A stretch of DNA of 64,000 bases. It comes from Methylococcales bacterium. Its GTDB lineage: Bacteria > Pseudomonadota > Gammaproteobacteria > Methylococcales > Methylomonadaceae. This document shows positions 9,779-19,203 of the stretch, piece by piece. Both the position numbers and the translations under genes were made by a program. Under the pieces are notes generated by a model. That model did not search any database, was not told the DNA's origin, and was given only the letters and a program-made list of their open reading frames with translations. Within the stretch, counting starts at the first letter, position 1. Every line of letters starts with the position of its first letter. The stretch covers positions 25,908-89,907 of the forward strand of contig JAPLRP010000030.1 in assembly GCA_026399095.1 (NCBI GenBank), given 5' to 3'.

Positions 9779-10246
9779 ATGCAAATAAATTTTATAACAG
9801 TAGGAAACCGTATGCCTGGCTGGGTACAGCAGGGCTACGACGAGTACGCCAAGCGTATTCCGCGTGAGTGCGAGTTGGTGCTTAAAGAAATTGCTCCGGG
9901 TAAGCGCGGTAAAAACAGTGATGTTGTCCGAATTGTAAAGGAGGAGGGTGAGCGAATGTTGGCTGCTATCCCGCAAGGTGCTCACATTGTAACCCTAGAT
10001 ATACCCGGTAAACCTTGGACGACTCCTGAATTAGCCCAAGCGATGCAGCGATGGATGGAAAGTGGTCAACATGTGGCTTTGTTGGTCGGTGGTCCAGAAG
10101 GCTTGGCAGATTCCGCTAAACAATTGGCTAGGGAATCATGGAGTTTATCCAAGCTTACTTTTCCCCATCCATTGGTACGCATAGTTGTTGCTGAACAACT
10201 CTACCGGGCATGGAGTATTCTTCATAATCATCCTTATCATCGTTAA
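9779..10246 (+). CDS. rlmH: 23S rRNA pseudouridine1915 N3-methyltransferase RlmH
   Basis: SPOUT-class methyltransferase acting on pseudouridine 1915 of 23S rRNA in assembled ribosomes. The C-terminal knot region is clear: [35 protein letters not shown] and NHPYHR. With the ATG at 9779 the protein is 155 residues, the exact family length, and starts [16 protein letters not shown]; an ATG at 9746 would add 11 unrelated residues. Stop and maf start overlap as TAATG. The usual upstream partner rsfS is absent here. Confidence 0.95.
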   Translation: MQINFITVGNRMPGWVQQGYDEYAKRIPRECELVLKEIAPGKRGKNSDVVRIVKEEGERMLAAIPQGAHIVTLDIPGKPWTTPELAQAMQRWMESGQHVALLVGGPEGLADSAKQLARESWSLSKLTFPHPLVRIVVAEQLYRAWSILHNHPYHR

Positions 10247-10821
10247 TGTCTATACAAATTATTCTTGCTTCAGCTTCTCCGCGCCGAAAGGAATTACTCG
10301 ATCAACTCAAGGTTAGTTATGAAGTGTATCCGGTTGATCTTGATGAGACTCCGTTGCTGGATGAAAAACCTTTGGCATATGTGCAACGATTAGCGGCTGA
10401 AAAGTCAGCGGCTTGTGTGGCTCAACTTAAAACGGATAGGCTGGTTTTGGCAGCAGATACCTCGGTTATTTTAGGGGATGTAATTATGGGAAAGCCTCAA
10501 AATCAAGATGATGCTATAGCAATGTTATCTCAATTATCGGGAAGAACTCATCAGGTTTATAGTGCAATCTCATTGAGAGGGCCTGAACATAGTCAAGCGG
10601 TCAGTATTACCCAGGTTAAATTTAGACATTTGACTGATCAAGAAATACTGGATTATTGGTTCACTGGTGAGCCGCTTGATAAAGCCGGTAGTTATGCCAT
10701 ACAGGGATTGGGTGGGATGTTCGTAGAATCAATAGTGGGTAGTTTTTCTGGTGTAGTCGGTCTGCCTCTATTTGAGACTGCGCAACTTTTATCTAAACAA
10801 GGAATAGAGCTTTTTAAATGA
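10246..10821 (+). CDS. maf: Maf-family nucleotide pyrophosphatase
   Basis: Maf proteins hydrolyse dTTP, UTP and modified pyrimidine triphosphates. Visible motifs are ILASASPRRKELL at the N-terminus, the substrate-binding ADTSVILG (residues about 68-75), GKPQNQDDAIAML, and SGRTHQVYSAI. The DTxV version of the motif points to the dTTP/UTP (YhdE-type) group. It starts on the rlmH stop and overlaps rng by 4 bp (ATGA), giving the tight maf-rng pair seen in many gammaproteobacteria. Confidence 0.93.
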   Translation: MSIQIILASASPRRKELLDQLKVSYEVYPVDLDETPLLDEKPLAYVQRLAAEKSAACVAQLKTDRLVLAADTSVILGDVIMGKPQNQDDAIAMLSQLSGRTHQVYSAISLRGPEHSQAVSITQVKFRHLTDQEILDYWFTGEPLDKAGSYAIQGLGGMFVESIVGSFSGVVGLPLFETAQLLSKQGIELFK

Positions 10822-12272
10822 GTGAAGAAATTTTAATCAATGTAACGCCCCCTGAAACACGGGTGGCCGTCATTGAAAATGGCGTTTTGCAAGAACTCAT
10901 TATTGAAAGAACACGCGAGCGAGGGCTAGTGGGTAATATCTATAAAGGTGAAGTGTGCCGTGTTTTACCGGGTATGCAGGCAGCTTTTGTTGATATTGGT
11001 TTACCCAAAGCTGCTTTTATTCATCTTTCAGATTTGTGCGCTAAGGATTTGGAAGAAAAAGGTTCAGAATTTATTGAACATTACTTGCATGAAGGCCAGA
11101 ATCTTGTCGTACAAGTTGTAAAAGATCCCTTAGGTACTAAAGGGGCTCGCTTGACCACTGAAATATCTATTCCCTCGCGTTACCAGGTATATATGCCATA
11201 CTCGAATAATTCGGGTGTTTCTCAGCGCATTGAATCTGAGGATGAACGTATCCGCTTAAGAACTTGTCTGGACACTTTCAGGCAAGATAATAAGTGCGGC
11301 GGTTTTATCGCAAGAACAGCTGCTGAATGCGTGCAAGAGTCAATTTTGCTTGCAGATATGATGTTTTTACTAAAATTGTGGGAATCAATTTTAAAAAAAA
11401 TTGCCACGGCAAACCCCAAGCAGTTTATTCATAAGGATTTACCTTTAAGCATTAGAACATTAAGGGATTTGTATAAAGAAGGTATTGATAGGGTTCGTGT
11501 AGATTCAAAAGAAACCTATCACCGGTTACTTGAATTTGCCGAGGTGTTTGTACCGGAGATTGTGCCAGTGATCGAACATTATTCGGGTGAGTGTCCGGTA
11601 TTTGACATTTACAGTGTCGAAGATGAAATTAAAAAAGCGCTGGAGCGTAAAGTTAAACTCAAGTCTGGTGGCTATTTGATATTTGACCAGACAGAAGCAA
11701 TGACGACAGTGGATGTTAATACTGGCGGCTATGTGGGTGGACGTAACCTGGAGGAGACTATTTTTAAAACTAATCTGGAAGCAGCTCAAACCATCGCACG
11801 CCAGCTTAGACTAAGAAACTTAGGCGGTATCATTATTATCGATTTTATTGATATGAAAAGTGATGACCATAAGAAGTTAGTGTTGCAGGCACTAGAGCGT
11901 AATTTAGAAAAGGACCGCGCAAAAACAAAAATTACAGAAGTTTCGGTGCTAGGTTTGGTAGAGATGACACGTAAAAGAACACGTGAAAGTTTGGAACATA
12001 TTCTCTGTGAGCCCTGTAACGCCTGTGGTGGTCGTGGGGTTTTAAAAACGGCAGAATCAATGTGCTTGGAAATTTTTAGGGAGATTATTCGGGAAGTTAG
12101 GCTCTACAAGGTGCAAACAATATTGGTTCTTGCTTCTAATGAAGTAGTTGAAATGCTGCTTGATGAAGAGGCAGATATGTTGGCTGAGTTGGAAGTGTTT
12201 TTGGGTGTACAGATTAAGTTCAGAGTAGAGGCACAATATAACCAAGAGCAGTATGATGTGGTACTTCTTTAA
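10818..12272 (+). CDS. rng: Ribonuclease G
   Basis: Endoribonuclease of the RNase E/G family, involved in 16S rRNA 5' maturation and mRNA decay. It has the N-terminal S1 domain (VGNIYKGEVCRVLPGMQAAF), the DNase I-like catalytic region with the two acidic positions in TTVDVNTGGY and IIIIDFIDM, and the zinc-link pair in CEPCNACGG. At 484 residues it has no long C-terminal degradosome scaffold, which separates it from RNase E. Overlap with maf implies co-translation; yhdP follows 50 bp later. Confidence 0.95.
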   Translation: MSEEILINVTPPETRVAVIENGVLQELIIERTRERGLVGNIYKGEVCRVLPGMQAAFVDIGLPKAAFIHLSDLCAKDLEEKGSEFIEHYLHEGQNLVVQVVKDPLGTKGARLTTEISIPSRYQVYMPYSNNSGVSQRIESEDERIRLRTCLDTFRQDNKCGGFIARTAAECVQESILLADMMFLLKLWESILKKIATANPKQFIHKDLPLSIRTLRDLYKEGIDRVRVDSKETYHRLLEFAEVFVPEIVPVIEHYSGECPVFDIYSVEDEIKKALERKVKLKSGGYLIFDQTEAMTTVDVNTGGYVGGRNLEETIFKTNLEAAQTIARQLRLRNLGGIIIIDFIDMKSDDHKKLVLQALERNLEKDRAKTKITEVSVLGLVEMTRKRTRESLEHILCEPCNACGGRGVLKTAESMCLEIFREIIREVRLYKVQTILVLASNEVVEMLLDEEADMLAELEVFLGVQIKFRVEAQYNQEQYDVVLL

Positions 12273-12322
12273 GGTGCAAAACTAAAAATGTTACTTTTGT
12301 CTTTAATCTTGATTATGAACCT

Positions 12323-15300
12323 ATGATTCATCATCTTAAGCGTGCAACGCGTCATTTGATTTTCTGGTCTTTGATTGTCTGTGCTGTCAGTTTAACTGGC
12401 GTACGTTTATTATTGATGGAGATTGATCATTATAAATCTGATTTATCAGCGCGAGTTAGCGAGTTTGCCGGTGCACAGGTAACTATCGGCCATTTACAGG
12501 CAAATATGCGAGGCTATAGCCCTGAGCTGGTGTTAAAGGATATTGAAATATTATCGATTATTGCCAATCAGCCTCCTCCGATTCAACTCAAAGAAATACG
12601 TATTGGAATTAATCTGCTTGATGTTCTGTTTAACAGTGATCGATTGGCATCATCGTGGGTTACGCTTGTGGGAGCCAAACTAACCGTAAAACGTAATCAG
12701 GATGGAAGTATTGCCATTGTTGGTTTAAAAGCCAGTGACGAAAAACCTTTATGGTTGTTACAGGGAAGTAAATATGAGGTTTTGCAAAGTGAAATTCGTT
12801 GGCAGGACGAATTAAGAAAAACAAAAATAGATGTTATAGGATCATTAGACTTTGCCATTATTAATAGCGGTCCACGTCATAAGTTAAATATGTTGGTGGA
12901 GTTGCCGCAACAATATGGCGATAATTTAACCGTTTCAATGGATTTAAAAGGCAATATTTTTGAACCATCTAGTCTTGATGGCACTGTTTATTTAGAAGGA
13001 AAAAATATTAAGTCGGCTCAGTGGCTTAAAGGCCAGTTGCCATTTGCCATAAGTATTGGCTCCGGTATCGCAGATTTTAAGTTTTGGAGTGAGTTAAAAC
13101 ATTCAAAATTGGTTTCGTTTGTAAGTGAAGCACAAGTCCAACAACTGAAACTAACTAAATCAGACGAAGAAACATTTTTTGTTAAGCAACTGAAATCCCA
13201 AATCCACTGGGAGCATAAAGATAGTCAATGGTACTTGCATGTTCCTCATTTTTTACTGGAAACAATGGATAATAAATGGCCTGCTACTGTGTTTAGTATT
13301 TTTGGTGATCAAAGTAAAGATAATAAATTGAATAGCCTGGGAGTTTTTGTTGATTTTGTAGACTTAGAGAAAGCCACCGCTTTATTAAAATTTTTTGCTC
13401 CACTGTCAAAAGATGTCGCTGAATTATTAGCAAAATCCCAGTTAAAGGGTTCCTTGGAGCAGTGCTCATTATATGTAGATTTGAATGAAAAACATTTCGC
13501 AGTCAACGGACAATTTGACCAGATAAGTATTGCTTCATCGTCGGCAATACCGGGAATAGAAAACTTGAGCGGTAAAGTAAAAGGTACTGATCAAAAGGGA
13601 CAAGTGGTTTTGGCAACAAAAGATGCCCACTTGATAACGTCAGGTATGTTTCGTGATGTAATTAATATTACAAATCTAAACGGTGCCATAAACTGGCAGC
13701 AAAATCTTGACGATTGGATGATGTCGAGTCCATTCATTCAATTAGATTCTCCCGATATAAAAACAAAAAGCCGATTAAGGGTGACTGTTCCAAAAACGAA
13801 GGGACAAAAGACTTTTTTGGATTTACAAACCGTATTTTCAATTGAAGATGTGAGTAAAGCAACTCGTTATTTACCTGTGAGCACCATGAAGAAGTCGGTT
13901 GTAGATTGGTTGGATACAGCTTTAATTAGTGGTCGCGTCCCCAGTGGTAATATTTTATTTTACGGGCATTTAAGCGATTTTCCTTTTACAGGAAGGCAGG
14001 GTGTTTTTGAAGTGCCGTTTGATGTAGAGCAATTAGAATTGAATTACCTTCCAGATTGGCCACGTTTAAGCGAGTTAGGTGGACATGTTTTATTTTTACA
14101 GGAAGGCTTACACGTTAATTTGACCAAGGGCTTTAGTGATAGGGTAAAAATTAATCAGGCTATGTTGACTATACCTGTGTTGGGTGCGAGTGAACATTTA
14201 CTGGTTCAGGGAAAGCTGGAAACCGAGATATTACAGGGATTGGAGTTTATGCAAAAAACACCTCTTAATTCATCGGCTGAGAAGTTGTTAGGTGCAGTAG
14301 AGCCAAAAGGAAATACCCAAATATTATTGGACTTAAAGCTCCCTTTAGCTGATGGCGCTACGGAAAAAGTGAATGGTTCTGCGCAACTTGTAAATGCCAG
14401 GCTTAAAGTGAAATCCCTTGATTTAGACGTCAGTCAAATTAATGGTGCTTTAAAGTTTAATGAAAAAGGCTTATACAGTGACATTATTAAAGCGTCAGCA
14501 TTAAACAATCCTATCAAAATAAATATTAAAAGCTCTGATATTCAGACAGACGTTAATGTTACTGGCCGAGTCGGTGTCAATGATCTTCGTGGACAGTTTA
14601 AAATACCCGGGTGGAATTTGTCTGAGGGTGCGACAGATTATCAGTTAAAGCTTCAATTGCCTTACGATGACAGTTTTTCAGAATTGCTGGTGCAATCTAA
14701 TTTGTCGGGTTTGTCATTGGATTTGCCGGGTGCTTTAGCCAAAACAAGAGAGCAACAAAGATCATTAGCTTTAGCCTTTAATTTAACTAGTGACGGGACA
14801 CTACCTATTAAAGTTAATTATGATAATCAATTAAAAGCAGCCATAAAATATGACATCAAGCAACTACAAGTTGAATCAGGGAATGTGTTGCTGGGTAAGG
14901 GTGATGTTGAACAAAGCGAAAAACCGGGTATAAACCTTAAGATTAATCGTGAACGACTTGCCTTGCAAGATTGGGCAGGTCTTGCTTTAAAAGTCTCAAG
15001 TGCAAAGGATAGTGACACAACAGTCGCATTAAATAGCCTTAATGAAATTCAGATACACGGTGATCATGGGTTGTGGAAAAAAGCAGATTTTGGATTGATT
15101 GATCTTACATTAAAACTTGACGGTCATTATTGGGCTGGAGATATCAGCAGTTCAATTGCCAAAGGAAAATTTAAAATACCAACAGATCTTAGAGGTGCTG
15201 ATAGTGTTCTTTTGACTATGGATATGCTTGATTTTTCCGTAATAAAACAGCTTAAATCTCAAGGTGAAACGGGGTCAAAACTAGCGCCGGATTTTATGCC

Positions 15301-16159
15301 TTTAGTATCGCTTAGCAGTCAAAAAACCCTATGGCAGTCTGTTGATCTTGGTCAGTTTAATATCGTAACTGAACGCATACCAAATGGAATTGCTTTTAAA
15401 CGTGTTGAATTAACAGGGGTTGATCAGAAACTTGCTTTTTCTGGAGATTGGAAAGTCAATGGTAATCAGTCTGAAACCCATATAAAAGGCGATCTTGTTA
15501 TGCCGCATGCTGGTCAATTTTTCTCTAAATTAGGTATTAGCAAAGATTTAACCGAAACTAATGCGGTTGTCGATTTTACAGGTGATTGGAAGGCCGCGCC
15601 TTATCAGTTTTCATTAGCGGATTTACACAGCCAGATAGGTGTTAATTTTACAAATGGACGTATTTTAGGAATAGAACCAGGTTTTGGCAGGGTATTAGGT
15701 ATCTTGGCGATGGCTCAATGGATAAAGCGCTTTCAGTTGGACTTTAGTGATGTGTTTGATGATGGCTTGACGTTTGCTAATATAACTGGAACTTTTAATT
15801 TGTTAAACGGTAAGGCAGTGACAAACAATCTTGTCGTAGATGCCATACCTGCAAAAATTAGCATTACAGGGAGTAATGATTTGATAAATAAAACGGTTGA
15901 TTACAATGTTAACGTAGTCCCAAAAAGTGCTGATGCTGTTCCTGTTGCTGGTACAATTATGGGGAAAGTGGCGGACTTCATTGGTCGGACTTTAACGGGT
16001 AAGGATCAAGAGGGCTTTTTCTTTGGATCGCAGTATTTAGTTATAGGTGGATGGGGTAATGTACAAATTATTCCAGTACATGAAAACGACGGCTTGTTAC
16101 AGAAAACTTGGGATGGTATTACGGATTTTCCATGGCTAAAAAAAAGTACAGAACATTAA
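12323..16159 (+). CDS. yhdP: AsmA-like protein YhdP
   Basis: A 1278-residue envelope protein with one N-terminal membrane anchor (about residues 13-32, LIFWSLIVCAVSLTGVRLL) and a very long periplasmic beta-rich body, ending in an AsmA-like C-terminal block (GFGRVLGILAMAQW, LTFANITGTFNLLNGKA). YhdP belongs with TamB and YdbH as proteins implicated in phospholipid transport from inner to outer membrane. The rng-yhdP-nit-tldD order is the classic gammaproteobacterial arrangement. The sequence is very diverged except at its ends, as usual for the family. Confidence 0.9.
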   Translation: MIHHLKRATRHLIFWSLIVCAVSLTGVRLLLMEIDHYKSDLSARVSEFAGAQVTIGHLQANMRGYSPELVLKDIEILSIIANQPPPIQLKEIRIGINLLDVLFNSDRLASSWVTLVGAKLTVKRNQDGSIAIVGLKASDEKPLWLLQGSKYEVLQSEIRWQDELRKTKIDVIGSLDFAIINSGPRHKLNMLVELPQQYGDNLTVSMDLKGNIFEPSSLDGTVYLEGKNIKSAQWLKGQLPFAISIGSGIADFKFWSELKHSKLVSFVSEAQVQQLKLTKSDEETFFVKQLKSQIHWEHKDSQWYLHVPHFLLETMDNKWPATVFSIFGDQSKDNKLNSLGVFVDFVDLEKATALLKFFAPLSKDVAELLAKSQLKGSLEQCSLYVDLNEKHFAVNGQFDQISIASSSAIPGIENLSGKVKGTDQKGQVVLATKDAHLITSGMFRDVINITNLNGAINWQQNLDDWMMSSPFIQLDSPDIKTKSRLRVTVPKTKGQKTFLDLQTVFSIEDVSKATRYLPVSTMKKSVVDWLDTALISGRVPSGNILFYGHLSDFPFTGRQGVFEVPFDVEQLELNYLPDWPRLSELGGHVLFLQEGLHVNLTKGFSDRVKINQAMLTIPVLGASEHLLVQGKLETEILQGLEFMQKTPLNSSAEKLLGAVEPKGNTQILLDLKLPLADGATEKVNGSAQLVNARLKVKSLDLDVSQINGALKFNEKGLYSDIIKASALNNPIKINIKSSDIQTDVNVTGRVGVNDLRGQFKIPGWNLSEGATDYQLKLQLPYDDSFSELLVQSNLSGLSLDLPGALAKTREQQRSLALAFNLTSDGTLPIKVNYDNQLKAAIKYDIKQLQVESGNVLLGKGDVEQSEKPGINLKINRERLALQDWAGLALKVSSAKDSDTTVALNSLNEIQIHGDHGLWKKADFGLIDLTLKLDGHYWAGDISSSIAKGKFKIPTDLRGADSVLLTMDMLDFSVIKQLKSQGETGSKLAPDFMPLVSLSSQKTLWQSVDLGQFNIVTERIPNGIAFKRVELTGVDQKLAFSGDWKVNGNQSETHIKGDLVMPHAGQFFSKLGISKDLTETNAVVDFTGDWKAAPYQFSLADLHSQIGVNFTNGRILGIEPGFGRVLGILAMAQWIKRFQLDFSDVFDDGLTFANITGTFNLLNGKAVTNNLVVDAIPAKISITGSNDLINKTVDYNVNVVPKSADAVPVAGTIMGKVADFIGRTLTGKDQEGFFFGSQYLVIGGWGNVQIIPVHENDGLLQKTWDGITDFPWLKKSTEH

Positions 16160-16169
16160 GAGATACGAT

Positions 16170-16988
16170 ATGACTAAATGCGCAGCCATACAAATGGCGT
16201 CAAGCCCTAATATAAGCTTTAATTTGTTGGAGGCCGATAAACTTATCGCCGAAGCCGTTAAGGCAGGTGCAAAATTGGTGGCCTTGCCAGAAAATTTTGC
16301 TTTAATGGGTGATCATGAATCAGACAAACTTAAAGCAAAAGAAGTCGATGGCTCGGGGCCTATACAAGACTTTCTTGCCGCAGTCGCAAAAAAATATGCC
16401 GTTTGGGTCGTTGGGGGTACTATTCCAATTGCTGCCAATGACAGTAATAAAGTGCGGGCAGCTTGTCTTATTTATAACGATAAAGGTGAGCGGGTCGGTC
16501 GTTACGATAAAGTCCATTTGTTTGATGTAAATGTTCCGGGAACTAACGAAGTTTATCGTGAATCAGATTCAATTGAAGCGGGCACTGAGTCTCAGCTTTT
16601 TGATACTCCTTTTGGAAAATTAGGCGTTGCTGTTTGTTATGATCTGCGGTTCCCAGAGTTTTTTCGAAAAATGAGCAGATTGGGTGTTGAAATTTTGGTC
16701 GTCCCTTCCGCATTTACTGCTGAAACAGGTGCAGCCCACTGGGAGGTTTTGTTGCGTGCGCGTGCAGTGGAAAATCTTTGTTACGTTATCGCACCGAATC
16801 AGGGTGGTTTTCATATTAATGGCCGTAAAACTTTTGGTCATAGTATGATTGTTGACCCTTGGGGTGTAGTTCTTGATTGTTATAAGACGGGCGGGGGTTA
16901 TGTTTTGGCGGAAATAGATAGAGAACGACTGGAGAAAGTCAGGGAAGTATTTCCGGTTTTAAATCATAGACGTTTTTTCTGTGAATAA
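16170..16988 (+). CDS. Nit1/NLP-type carbon-nitrogen hydrolase
   Basis: Nitrilase-superfamily amidase. The Glu-Lys-Cys catalytic triad is visible in LPENFAL, YDKVHLFDV and AVCYDLRFPE. The 272-residue length and the KVHLFDV and NQGGFHINGRKTFGHSMIVDPWG segments match Nit1-type enzymes, which deaminate the dead-end product deaminated glutathione. That substrate is an inference from the family. It follows yhdP by 10 bp and its end abuts the bamC-like gene. Confidence 0.9.
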   Translation: MTKCAAIQMASSPNISFNLLEADKLIAEAVKAGAKLVALPENFALMGDHESDKLKAKEVDGSGPIQDFLAAVAKKYAVWVVGGTIPIAANDSNKVRAACLIYNDKGERVGRYDKVHLFDVNVPGTNEVYRESDSIEAGTESQLFDTPFGKLGVAVCYDLRFPEFFRKMSRLGVEILVVPSAFTAETGAAHWEVLLRARAVENLCYVIAPNQGGFHINGRKTFGHSMIVDPWGVVLDCYKTGGGYVLAEIDRERLEKVREVFPVLNHRRFFCE

Positions 16989-16989
16989 T

Positions 16990-17580
16990 ATGAAAGTCAT
17001 TATTAACTCATTATTGCTGTCTTTAGCGTTGGTTTCTTGCGGGATTTCAGAGGACAGCCGTTATCGGAGCACTGCAATGCTTGAACGCCCACCTGTTCTT
17101 CCTTCGAGCAAACAGCCAGGCGAACAACGAGTGATTGATACCAGTATAATTCCAAAAAAACGCGAACAGTCTGGTTTGGGTGCAGATGTTTACATGGTTG
17201 AGGCTAGGCCAATGCAATTAGTCATCAAAAAAACCTTTGATTATTCTTGGCATGCGCTGGGTCTGGCGTTGAAACAGAATCAAATAAAAATAATTGACCA
17301 TGAGCAAGATAAAGGACTTTATTACGTCTCTTATAGGGAAAAAAATCTGCTTGAAAATGCTGTTTCGTTATTTAAAAAGGATCAAGAAAATGAATCTCGG
17401 GAAGCAAATACTGTTTTAAAGCTAAAGCAAGAGGGTGAAGAAACCAAAATATCGATAGTCCCTGCTAATCCCAATGAACCGGTCAGCAATGGTTTTGATG
17501 AGGAGGATAGCAGTAGTGACTCTGAGGGGTTGCTATGGGGGCTTTATGAAACCTTGCGTAATAATTTAAAAGAAGAATAA
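16990..17580 (+). CDS. bamC: BamC-like outer-membrane lipoprotein
   Basis: A lipoprotein with signal peptide MKVIINSLLLSLALVSC; the lipobox is L-V-S-C. Shortly after the lipidated Cys is a YRSTAMLERPPVLP stretch, the BamC N-terminal segment that clamps onto BamD, and then one helix-grip-like domain (TFDYSWHALGLALKQNQIKI, KGLYYVSY). At about 196 residues it is roughly half to two-thirds of enterobacterial BamC and seems to keep only one of the two globular domains. The usual place of bamC is after dapA; here it sits between nit and tldD. A GTG at 16981 is an alternative start. Partner BamD is at 56129-56986. Confidence 0.75.
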   Translation: MKVIINSLLLSLALVSCGISEDSRYRSTAMLERPPVLPSSKQPGEQRVIDTSIIPKKREQSGLGADVYMVEARPMQLVIKKTFDYSWHALGLALKQNQIKIIDHEQDKGLYYVSYREKNLLENAVSLFKKDQENESREANTVLKLKQEGEETKISIVPANPNEPVSNGFDEEDSSSDSEGLLWGLYETLRNNLKEE

Positions 17581-17667
17581 TTAAGGGACAAGGTTCACGA
17601 TTAGAGTAAATAGAGCTGACTTTTGAACCTTAAATCTTAAACCTTAAACATTTATTTTGAAGTTGTG

Positions 17668-19107
17668 ATGGAACTATTAAATCTTGCAAGACAAGCTATT
17701 CTTATACCGGCTGGTATTCAGGATGGTGATGTAGAAAAAATCATGAGTCGTTTGCTCAGTTCACCCGTTGATGCTGCTGATATTTATTTTCAGTCAAGTC
17801 ATACAGAATCTTGGGTCATGGAGGGCGGCATTATTAAAGAGGGCAGTTATAGCATTGAGCAAGGCGCTGGTGTTCGAGCTGTATCAGGTGAGAAAACCGG
17901 TTTTGCTTATAGTGACCGTATTGAATTACCGGTATTACTGGAAGCGGCTAATAATGTTAAAGCCATTGTAAGGCAAGGACAAGATGTTCAGGTTGGGTTG
18001 TTAAATACAAAGAATACGGCATTTTATTATCCTGTTGCCAATCCTCTAAAGTCTTTGGCAGAGCAGCAGAAAATTGATTTATTACGCAGAGTTGATAGCG
18101 AGACACGTAAACTGGATGGGCGTATAGAAGAAGTCATTATCAGCTTGAGTGGTGTGCATGAAACCATTCTCGTGGTTAATCAAGATGGCTCATTAGCCGC
18201 TGATATACGTCCTTTGGTGCGTATGAATGTAACTGTAATTGTCGTAGAAAATGGACGTCGTGAACAGGCCAGCATGGGTGGAGGTGGGCGTAGCGATTAC
18301 AATTATTTTATCGATCAGAACCTTGCGCTTGAATACGGTAAAGAGGCTGTAAGACAAGCTCTGGTTAATCTGGAAGCTGAAGAGGCGCCGGCAGGTAATA
18401 TGACGGTAGTTTTGGGGCCGGGTTGGCCGGGTATTTTATTGCATGAAGCTATTGGGCATGGCTTGGAAGGTGACTTTAATCGTAAAGGTACTTCTGCATT
18501 TAGTGGGCGTGTCGGTGAGCGTGTAGCTTCTGATTTATGTACTGTTGTTGATGACGGTACGCTTCAAGGACGACGCGGTTCTTTAAGTATTGATGATGAA
18601 GGTACACCGACAGAAAAAACGGTTTTAATTGAAAATGGTATTCTTAAAGGCTATATGCAGGATAAGTTGAATGCCCGTTTAATGGGTGTAAGATCTACCG
18701 GTAATGGTCGTCGTGAATCCTACGCGAGCTTGCCCATGCCACGGATGACGAATACTTATATGTTGCCGGGTTCTCATAATCCTGAAGAAATTATAAAATC
18801 GGTAAAAAAAGGTTTGTATGCTAAAAACTTTGCCGGTGGACAGGTCGATATCACCTCCGGTAAATTTGTGTTCTCTGCCAGCGAAGCTTATTTGATTGAA
18901 AATGGCAAGATAACGCGTGCCATTAAAGGTGCAACACTCATAGGTAACGGCCCTGACGTCTTAACTAAAGTGTCTATGGTTGGTAATGATCTAGAGCTTG
19001 ATAGTGGTGTTGGCAGTTGTGGCAAGGATGGACAAAGTGTTCCAGTCGGTGTTGGTCAGCCAACGATTAAGATTGATGGATTGACAGTTGGCGGAACGAG
19101 TGTTTAA
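17668..19107 (+). CDS. tldD: Metalloprotease TldD
   Basis: Larger subunit of the TldD/TldE (PmbA) peptide-degrading complex. The active-site HExxxH is seen as [11 protein letters not shown] about residues 262-272, followed by GKDG and GGTSV-terminated C-terminal sequence that is highly conserved. The heterodimer threads unfolded peptides and matures or destroys small peptides such as microcin B17 leader and CcdA. I choose the ATG at 17668, with GAAG 5 bases upstream; a GTG at 17665 is immediately adjacent. pmbA follows after 96 bp. Confidence 0.96.
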   Translation: MELLNLARQAILIPAGIQDGDVEKIMSRLLSSPVDAADIYFQSSHTESWVMEGGIIKEGSYSIEQGAGVRAVSGEKTGFAYSDRIELPVLLEAANNVKAIVRQGQDVQVGLLNTKNTAFYYPVANPLKSLAEQQKIDLLRRVDSETRKLDGRIEEVIISLSGVHETILVVNQDGSLAADIRPLVRMNVTVIVVENGRREQASMGGGGRSDYNYFIDQNLALEYGKEAVRQALVNLEAEEAPAGNMTVVLGPGWPGILLHEAIGHGLEGDFNRKGTSAFSGRVGERVASDLCTVVDDGTLQGRRGSLSIDDEGTPTEKTVLIENGILKGYMQDKLNARLMGVRSTGNGRRESYASLPMPRMTNTYMLPGSHNPEEIIKSVKKGLYAKNFAGGQVDITSGKFVFSASEAYLIENGKITRAIKGATLIGNGPDVLTKVSMVGNDLELDSGVGSCGKDGQSVPVGVGQPTIKIDGLTVGGTSV

Positions 19108-19203
19108 TTGAATTTTATTGCCATCTTATCTACTAGCCTAACATTAATAGATCAATTGTTGATTTAGGTTGCTACTGACTCATTAAAGATTAAGAGAAAT
19201 ATA

